From Azotimanducus sp965220185 (GTDB lineage: Bacteria > Pseudomonadota > Gammaproteobacteria > Pseudomonadales > Azotimanducaceae), in NCBI GenBank assembly GCA_965220185.1, contig OZ244807.1:1178001-1242000 (forward strand): DNA of 64,000 nt, given 5' to 3'. The notes below the pieces were generated by a model. The model did not search any database, was not told the origin of the DNA, and saw only the letters and a list, made by a program, of their open reading frames with translations. How positions within the stretch are numbered: position 1 is the stretch's first letter; each line of letters begins with the position of its first letter. The position numbers and the translations under genes were made by a program. Positions 58,665-64,000 of the stretch are shown piece by piece.

Positions 58665-60498
58665 ATGGATTGTCGATCGTCAGTTCGACAGGGTTTTCAA
58701 AACCGGGCAGGCCAATCGACTCGTCGCTCAAGCTCAACTCTTCGCCTTGGATGACATCTTCGCCGAACTTGTAGATCGTTCGGAAGTCGCCTTTCGATGC
58801 GCTCCGGTCATAGTCCTCGCGCGCGTCTCGTATTTCTTCTAGCTTGCGCTTGTGGGCGAGCATGGCCTTGTCGCCGTGTTTCGCCCGCAGAAGCTCTTCT
58901 GCGATGTGCGGGGCGAGCACGAGTGCGGTGGCGTTGTTGCCGCCAAAGCCTTTGGAATTGACAAACGTCATGTCCATGCCTTGGCTGCCGACTTCAATGG
59001 GTTCGATAGCGAAGCGAAGCCCCGCCTGATGCACATCACCGGCAATCTCCCGAATAGTAGGAATGCCGGGAATCAAGCCGTCGTGCCAAGTGCCGAGCGA
59101 TGCGATCAGTTGATCGCCAGAGGCGCAGGCCAACGAATGCCCGAGCATGGACTTCACCGCGGCGACCGGCCAGTCTTTGATGTTGAAGGCCTTGGCGAGT
59201 TCGCTGAAAATATGCGACTCGGTGACGCGGTTCTGCGCCGTGCCCGTACCGTGGGCGTGCATGTAGCTTCGTTGCCGCAGACTCTCTTCGCCGAGCATCG
59301 AGCGCCCGAGCGACATGGCCTTGCCAACCGTAAGGTAATTGCCCACCCCAGGCCCCGGAATCGAATGCTTGAAACCGTCGGCGTTGCAGTAGACGCCGGG
59401 CACCGCGCCGTGTAGCGGTAACCCAAGTTCAAGCGCAAGCGCATCGTCCATTAGAATCGCAAACACGCAGCCTTCTGCGAGCGTGAATCCGAAGTTCTCG
59501 GCAAATGGCCGGCAGGCGCGTCGATAGTCAGGTTCGTCCACGCCGTCGAGCGCGCGCATGTCTTCGTCGGTGCCGAGCGCGCCCATGGTGCGGAAGCCTT
59601 CAAGGACGTAGGGTGTGAGCGGCGCTTCTGCGCCGCCAGCGATGGCAAGGCGGCAGCGGCCTTCGCGGATCGCGTTCACCGCCTGCTGCAAGTTAAAGAG
59701 ATAGGTCGCGCATGCGCCGATGCAGGCGCCAGTGAGTCCAACGCTGCCAAGCACATAGGCGTTGACAAAGGCGCCTGGCATGTCAACAAGGCCTAGGGTC
59801 AGCTGCTTGGCCGAGGTTCGCTTGCCGAGCAGCGGCGCTTGCAGCAGGCCGCCGTTGCCGTTGGCGTCGAGCTGGCTCATAGCGCTGCCAGCAAACACCG
59901 CGGTTTGATCCGGTCCGATTGCTTTGTGGATTTCGCGCATGTCGAGACCGAGCGAGTTGAGCGCATCGGATGCGCCGAACACAGCGAGCTGCAGTCCCTT
60001 GGGATGGCTGCGCGACTGGTAGTGGTCGGCGGGATTGAAGCCGCTCGGCAGTTGTCCTGCGGCGGACACGCCGATCTGCTGCGTGTCCGGAATCAGTGAC
60101 ACCAAGTCGCCGGCCACTTCGATTTCGACTTGATCTTTGTCGAGTTCGCGCACCGTCCAATTGTCAGGTATCTGTCTCGGCAGCAAGCGGCGACGAGTGG
60201 TGAACCTGGTGGTCTCTCCATCGCGCGGGCGCAGACGCATGTGCCTGTGGCAGTAGTAGTTATTCGGATCAAATTGTTCGATGCGGCGTATAAGCGTATG
60301 TTCGCGCATGTGCGCGCGCGCTTCGCTCGATTGCGGGGAATCCTTCAAGCCCATGAGTCCTGCGAGTGCTTCATAGGTGGATGCTTGCAGCTTCGCGGGC
60401 AGATGGTCGAGCACCATGCGGCGGTAAGCATGGTGCATTGACAGCCGCCCGGCGGGATTGGCGCCGCCGAAACCGACGATGACAGGAAGATGAGCCAT
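58636..60498 (-). CDS. Stand-alone beta-ketoacyl synthase-like protein
   Basis: 620 residues, longer than FabB/FabF (about 410). A 180-residue N-terminal extension (MAHLPVIVGFGGANPAGRLSMHHAYRRMVLDHLP) precedes a thiolase-fold core. Active-site candidates are the Cys in ACIGACATYLFNL, His in MHAHGTGTAQNRVTE and His in VKSMLGHSLACASG, with the C-terminal FVNSKGFGGNNATALVL. The cysteine context differs from the usual TACSSS. No acyl carrier protein or reductase is adjacent. Its product is unknown; it follows ygfZ on the same strand. Confidence 0.85.
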   Translation of the reverse strand: MAHLPVIVGFGGANPAGRLSMHHAYRRMVLDHLPAKLQASTYEALAGLMGLKDSPQSSEARAHMREHTLIRRIEQFDPNNYYCHRHMRLRPRDGETTRFTTRRRLLPRQIPDNWTVRELDKDQVEIEVAGDLVSLIPDTQQIGVSAAGQLPSGFNPADHYQSRSHPKGLQLAVFGASDALNSLGLDMREIHKAIGPDQTAVFAGSAMSQLDANGNGGLLQAPLLGKRTSAKQLTLGLVDMPGAFVNAYVLGSVGLTGACIGACATYLFNLQQAVNAIREGRCRLAIAGGAEAPLTPYVLEGFRTMGALGTDEDMRALDGVDEPDYRRACRPFAENFGFTLAEGCVFAILMDDALALELGLPLHGAVPGVYCNADGFKHSIPGPGVGNYLTVGKAMSLGRSMLGEESLRQRSYMHAHGTGTAQNRVTESHIFSELAKAFNIKDWPVAAVKSMLGHSLACASGDQLIASLGTWHDGLIPGIPTIREIAGDVHQAGLRFAIEPIEVGSQGMDMTFVNSKGFGGNNATALVLAPHIAEELLRAKHGDKAMLAHKRKLEEIRDAREDYDRSASKGDFRTIYKFGEDVIQGEELSLSDESIGLPGFENPVELTIDNPFKDYIRRNQ

Positions 60499-60522
60499 GC
60501 AGAAATTATATGGAAGTTGACG

Positions 60523-61344
60523 TTAACTCGTTGTTGCAGCGCAGATGTCAATCGGCAGCGCAGGTTCGCCGCTGACGACGGCAAGCGCGACCACCTCGCG
60601 CATGTTGTTCGGGTTCCTCGCGCACGCGACGAGCACGCCACACTCGCGACCACCCGCATCCGCGAGCTTCCGTCCTGGCCCGATGTCCCGATCACTTGCG
60701 AGCGCGAAGCGTCTCAAGCGCCGTTTCACTTGTCCTTTGTGCGCGGCTCGCGTGATGACCTCCTGCCCAAGGTAGCATCCTTTCGAAAAACTCACCGCGC
60801 CGAGGTCATCAAGACCAAGCATCTGTGGCAGGAACGCCTCGCTCACCGGAGTTGTCACCTGCGCAAATCCAGCTTGAATCTCGTGCCAGCGCCAGAGGGA
60901 GTCGTCATTGCTCGAAGCAGCCTCCGAGTCAGCGAGCCTGAGACCTAGGCGCACTTCGCCCGGCAGATCGACAGCCGTGTAGTCACTCGCGCCGATTCCC
61001 GCGATGACTTGCATCGGCGGACGAACTAGTTGCGTAGTGCGCGCGAATGCGAGATATTTCTTGAGCGACGCCAATACAGCTTCGATCATGTCTGTCGGCA
61101 TCAGAAACGTGACTTCGGTGCTTGAACCTGTCACATAGGCCGTTGCCAGCACTCTGCCCTTGAGCGTGCAAAAGGCAGTGACACGCCAGCAGTCCGTGCG
61201 CAGCGCGCCAAGGTCGGACGTGACATAGCCTTGCAGGAAATCGCGTGCGCCAACGCCTTTGAGCGTCCAGGCCGCGAGCGAATCGAGCGCAATGATCGAA
61301 GCAGGTTGTGTCAAGAGTGCGCACAAGCAAACAATTGACCGCAA
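60523..61344 (-). CDS. ygfZ: YgfZ-type folate-dependent Fe-S protein
   Basis: About 273 residues from a TTG at 61344; the true start may differ, since the opening MRSIVCLCALLTQP is not family-like. The diagnostic KGCYLGQEVITRAAHKGQVKRRLRRF is present, preceded by LKGVGARDFLQGYVTSDLGAL, the aminomethyltransferase-like fold. YgfZ helps make or repair Fe-S enzymes such as MiaB. It lies 24 bases upstream of the ketosynthase gene on the same strand. Confidence 0.87.
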   Translation of the reverse strand: MRSIVCLCALLTQPASIIALDSLAAWTLKGVGARDFLQGYVTSDLGALRTDCWRVTAFCTLKGRVLATAYVTGSSTEVTFLMPTDMIEAVLASLKKYLAFARTTQLVRPPMQVIAGIGASDYTAVDLPGEVRLGLRLADSEAASSNDDSLWRWHEIQAGFAQVTTPVSEAFLPQMLGLDDLGAVSFSKGCYLGQEVITRAAHKGQVKRRLRRFALASDRDIGPGRKLADAGGRECGVLVACARNPNNMREVVALAVVSGEPALPIDICAATTS

Positions 61345-61401
61345 ACACTAACAAACCCAGTGCAGATTCACCACCGGCGGCAGCGCCAGGTATCTGAGAA
61401 T

Positions 61402-61478
61402 TGGCGCGTCCGAGAGGATTCGAACCCCTGGCCCCCAGGTTCGTAGCCTGGTGCTCTGTCCAGCTGAGCTACGGACGC
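61402..61478 (-). tRNA. tRNA-Arg (anticodon ACG)
   Basis: 77 bases on the minus strand. The acceptor stem GCGTCCG/CGGACGC, D-arm GCTC...GAGC, anticodon stem CCAGG/CCTGG with loop CTACGAA (anticodon ACG, read as ICG) and T-arm GGGGTTCGAATCCTC all pair. The discriminator is G and CCA is encoded (61402-61404). No integrase or partial tRNA copy is seen near it. Confidence 0.97.
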
Positions 61479-61529
61479 ACTTCGAGCGGCGCATTATAAT
61501 CGCTCTTTTCGTGCAAGAACCAACCGACA

Positions 61530-61673
61530 ATGCCTTTGGAGCGCGATCACAGTGCAAGCAAGTTTCGCGGCTGGCGGCTGCTCGGCGTGCTTGCCCTTGT
61601 TGTGGTGGGCATCGCACTTGTGAGCGCGGTTGTGGATCGGCTGTTTTTTTCGGGCATTATTCAGGTCTTCTGA
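61530..61673 (+). CDS. Small single-span membrane protein before oadG
   Basis: 47 residues, MPLERDHSASKFRGWRLLGV and then a hydrophobic span (LALVVVGIALVSAVVD) ending RLFFSGIIQVF. It has no recognised family. It stands 51 bases after the divergent tRNA and 24 bases before oadG on the same strand, so it may be the first gene of the decarboxylase operon. The ribosome binding site is weak. Confidence 0.5.
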   Translation: MPLERDHSASKFRGWRLLGVLALVVVGIALVSAVVDRLFFSGIIQVF

Positions 61674-61697
61674 ATCCGAGGTGACTGGAACGATTGA

Positions 61698-61928
61698 ATG
61701 GCGGAATCACTGTTGTCTCAAGGTGTGGAGCTGATGCTGGCGGGCATTGGTTCGGTATTCGTGTTCTTGGTGCTGCTGGTGGTCGCCACGCGAGCAATGT
61801 CTTGGGCGATACGCCGTTTTGTGAACGAGAAGCCAGCGAGCCTTGGCGAGGCTTCTGATAGCTTGCCGCGCACGCATGTTGCAGCGATCACTGCCGCTGT
61901 CAATCGATATCGAACAGAGAAGTCATGA
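61698..61928 (+). CDS. oadG: Oxaloacetate decarboxylase gamma chain
   Basis: 76 residues: one membrane segment (LMLAGIGSVFVFLVLLVVATRAMSW) and a soluble C-terminal tail (LPRTHVAAITAAVNRYRTEK), as in OadG, which anchors the alpha chain to the beta chain and binds zinc in known pumps. The gene overlaps oadA by four bases, and oadB follows, giving the standard gamma-alpha-beta order. Confidence 0.88.
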   Translation: MAESLLSQGVELMLAGIGSVFVFLVLLVVATRAMSWAIRRFVNEKPASLGEASDSLPRTHVAAITAAVNRYRTEKS

Positions 61929-63706
61929 TGCATTCCACTGACAAGGTGCCGCTTGCCATCACCGATGTGGTGCTTCGCGATGCGCACCAGAGCTTGCTCG
62001 CCACGCGCATGCGCGTTGAGGACATGCTCCTGATCGCGCATGAGCTCGACGAACTCGGCCTTTGGGCGGTCGAGTCATGGGGCGGCGCGACCTTCGATGC
62101 CTGTATTCGTTACCTCGGTGAAGACCCTTGGGAGCGCATTCGCAAGCTGAAAGCCGCCATGCCGAAGACGCGCCAGCAAATGCTCCTGCGCGGCCAGAAC
62201 CTTCTGGGCTACCGACACTATGCGGATGATGTCGTAGCCCGCTTCGTTGAGCGAGCCGCCGACAATGGCGTCGATGTCTTTCGCGTCTTCGACGCGCTCA
62301 ACGACATGCGTAATCTTGAGACCGCCATCAAAGCAGTGCGCAAGGTCGGCAAGCACGCGCAAGGGACGATTTCCTACACCGTCAGTCGCCTGCACAACAT
62401 CGATTTGTGGGTTGATCTAGGCCGTCGGATTCAGGACATGCAGGCCGACTCTTTGTGCATCAAGGACATGGCGGGCCTCTTGAAGCCCTACGTTGCCTTT
62501 GAGCTCGTCAGCAGGCTCAAAGAAGCACTTGAGATTCCCATTCACATGCAAAGTCATGCGACCACTGGCATGTCTACCGCCACCTACCTGAAGTCCATCG
62601 AGGCGGGTATCGACAATCTGGACACCGCCATCTCTTCAATGAGCATGACCTATGGCCATTCTGCGACCGAGACCTTGGTCGCTATTCTTGAAAGCACGCC
62701 GCGTGAGACCGGCCTCGATATTGCGCGCATTGAAGAAGTCGCCGCTTATTTTCGTGATGTGCGCAAGAAATACGCGGCCTTTGAGGGCTCTTTGAAGGGC
62801 GTTGATTCGCGAATTCTAGTTGCGCAGGTGCCGGGCGGGATGCTGACCAACCTGGAGAGCCAGCTTGGCGAACAAAAGGCAGTCCACAGGCTCGACGAGG
62901 TGCTCGAAGAAATACCGCGTGTTCGCGAAGAGCTTGGCGTCATTCCGCTCGTCACGCCGACATCGCAAATTGTCGGCACGCAGGCGGTGATCAATGTCGT
63001 CACCGGTGAGCGCTACAAATCGATCACGCGCGAGGTGTCCGCGCTCCTCAAGGGCGAATACGGTGCGACGCCTGCGCCTGTCGATGCGAGCCTGCAAGCG
63101 AGGGTGCTTGAAGGCGGCGAGCCAATCACCTGCAGGCCCGCGGATCTTCTTGAGCCAGAGCTCGACAAGCTCACCGACGAATTGCAGGCGACTGCGAAGG
63201 CGCAAGATATTCGCTTGGCCGAGCACGTGGTGGACGATGTCCTGACCTACGCGTTGTTCGGACAGATCGGACTGAAGTTCTTGAAGGAGCGAGACAACCC
63301 GGCGGCGTTTGAAGCGCCGCCAGGCATGGATGCCGCGCCTGAGCCTGCCAAGCCAGCCCCCGCAGCCTCCGGCGTCGAACGCTATTCAGTTCGGGTCGAT
63401 GGACGCGCCTATGAGGTCGAAGTGGCGCCAAGTGGCCAGCTTGGTCGCATCTCGCCTGTTGAAGAGGCGCCCAGACCGGAGCCGGCACCGAACGGCGGTA
63501 GCACGCGCGCTGCGCTTGCGGGCAACGTCTTCAAGGTTCTCGTCAAGCCTGGAGACCAGGTGAGGGCGGGCGAAGTGCTTGTCGTGCTCGAAGCCATGAA
63601 AATGGAAACCGAGGTGGTCAGTGCGCAAGATGGGGAGGTGATGGCGGTGCATGTCGCCGAGGGCGATAAGGTCGAAGTCGATGACCCGCTCGTGAGCTTC
63701 GCTTAA
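61925..63706 (+). CDS. oadA: Oxaloacetate decarboxylase alpha chain (biotin-containing)
   Basis: 593 residues. The carboxyltransferase domain begins ITDVVLRDAHQSLLATRMRVEDML, with DVFRVFDALNDMRNLETAI and MQSHATTGMSTATYLKSIEAGIDNLDTAISSMSMTYGHSATET around the metal site. A proline- and alanine-rich linker (about 455-520) leads to the biotinyl domain, with biotin on Lys559 in VLEAMKMETEV, 35 residues from the end. It transfers CO2 from oxaloacetate to biotin; the beta chain then decarboxylates it while exporting Na+. Confidence 0.95.
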   Translation: MMHSTDKVPLAITDVVLRDAHQSLLATRMRVEDMLLIAHELDELGLWAVESWGGATFDACIRYLGEDPWERIRKLKAAMPKTRQQMLLRGQNLLGYRHYADDVVARFVERAADNGVDVFRVFDALNDMRNLETAIKAVRKVGKHAQGTISYTVSRLHNIDLWVDLGRRIQDMQADSLCIKDMAGLLKPYVAFELVSRLKEALEIPIHMQSHATTGMSTATYLKSIEAGIDNLDTAISSMSMTYGHSATETLVAILESTPRETGLDIARIEEVAAYFRDVRKKYAAFEGSLKGVDSRILVAQVPGGMLTNLESQLGEQKAVHRLDEVLEEIPRVREELGVIPLVTPTSQIVGTQAVINVVTGERYKSITREVSALLKGEYGATPAPVDASLQARVLEGGEPITCRPADLLEPELDKLTDELQATAKAQDIRLAEHVVDDVLTYALFGQIGLKFLKERDNPAAFEAPPGMDAAPEPAKPAPAASGVERYSVRVDGRAYEVEVAPSGQLGRISPVEEAPRPEPAPNGGSTRAALAGNVFKVLVKPGDQVRAGEVLVVLEAMKMETEVVSAQDGEVMAVHVAEGDKVEVDDPLVSFA

Positions 63707-63715
63707 GTCGCCCGC

Positions 63716-64000
63716 ATGGAAGCGCTCTCCGTCATTCTCGGCGATACCGGATTCGCCCAGATCACTGTTGGTCAAGTGGTGATGATCGGCATCGGCTTGA
63801 CGCTGCTCTATCTCGCGATCGTCAAAGGCTTCGAGCCGTTGCTGCTGGTGCCGATCGGCTTTGGCGGGATTCTCGCGAACATTCCGGGCGTTGATATTGC
63901 GACAGGCGACGGCCTGTTGAACCTGCTCTACGAAGGCGGTCTGGAGACGAGCATCTTCCCGCTGCTGATCTTCATGGGGGTCGGCGCGCTCACCGACTTC
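63716..64000 (+). CDS. oadB: Oxaloacetate decarboxylase beta chain (partial)
   Basis: The first 95 codons, cut by the window edge. MEALSVILGDTGFAQITVGQVVMIGIGLTLLYLAIVKGFEPLLLVPIGFGGILANIPG and SIFPLLIFMGVGALTDF are the N-terminal membrane region of OadB, the Na+-translocating subunit that decarboxylates carboxybiotin. It starts nine bases after oadA, completing a gamma-alpha-beta sodium pump. Confidence 0.93.
   Translation, partial: MEALSVILGDTGFAQITVGQVVMIGIGLTLLYLAIVKGFEPLLLVPIGFGGILANIPGVDIATGDGLLNLLYEGGLETSIFPLLIFMGVGALTDF

Noticed and set aside
61402..61478. tRNA-Arg as the attachment site of an integrated element
   Set aside because: No integrase gene and no repeated tRNA 3' end were found near it; the flanks are core genes.

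Overview
The window looks like a chromosome segment of a gammaproteobacterium, probably marine or salt-adapted. The evidence is the canonical spc/alpha ribosomal operon order, mfd followed directly by a csiV-type gene, an ilvB-ilvH-ilvC-pssA run, an RF2 gene with the classic programmed frameshift, a complete System I cytochrome c tail (ccmCDEFGHI), msrPQ, and two sodium-linked systems (a DUF4212/sodium-solute symporter pair and an oadGAB decarboxylase pump). The genus cannot be told from sequence alone. Housekeeping genes look GC-rich; the accessory stretches look more AT-rich.

Layout. 1-6230: rplR-rpsE-rpmD-rplO-secY-rpmJ-rpsM-rpsK-rpsD-rpoA-rplQ on the plus strand, meeting a convergent nfeD/qmcA pair (6244-7621). 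7687-8928: an IS481-like element with matching ends and a 5-bp target duplication. 9141-18784: an accessory, defence-like island holding (i) a DGQHR-domain protein with a C-terminal HEPN-like RxxxxH motif, a radical SAM protein and a GHKL ATPase, (ii) a VapBC pair, (iii) a BglII-like restriction endonuclease with no adjacent methylase, (iv) a three-gene overlapping set (TIGR04255-like, HTH protein, unknown SQSCD-motif protein). 19034-24650: mfd, csiV and a lipoprotein-like FAD oxidase. 24812-26881: two Phd/PIN modules, one broken, wrapped around a partial copy of the oxidase and a 173-bp MITE-like element. 26906-32015: ccmCDEFGHI without ccmAB. 32022-35286: an LLM-family oxidoreductase, a phosphotransferase and prfB.

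35255-42786 is a second accessory zone: an overlapping antitoxin/large PIN module, a type II restriction endonuclease with a cytosine-5 methylase, a Fic protein preceded by two related palindromes, a decayed TnpB element, and a second large-PIN module interrupted by TGA. 43016-44922 encodes agmatine to putrescine conversion (aguA, aguB). 44976-49682 is a scrapyard: a Walker-A-less ATPase, aguB shards, a secreted-protein gene read through a 24-nt G/C homopolymer (a probable phase-variable locus), an IS630 element, a transposase remnant, a run of six stem-loops, and a DUF4258/YgiT-like pair.

49809-64000 returns to core metabolism: branched-chain amino acid synthesis, phosphatidylserine synthase, periplasmic methionine sulfoxide repair, sodium-coupled transport, rimI, a long stand-alone ketosynthase, ygfZ, tRNA-Arg(ACG), and oadG-oadA-oadB running off the end. 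The best candidates for an undescribed system are the DGQHR/radical SAM/GHKL cassette and the TIGR04255/HTH/SQSCD cassette; the best candidate for unusual regulation is the homopolymer-controlled secreted-protein gene.
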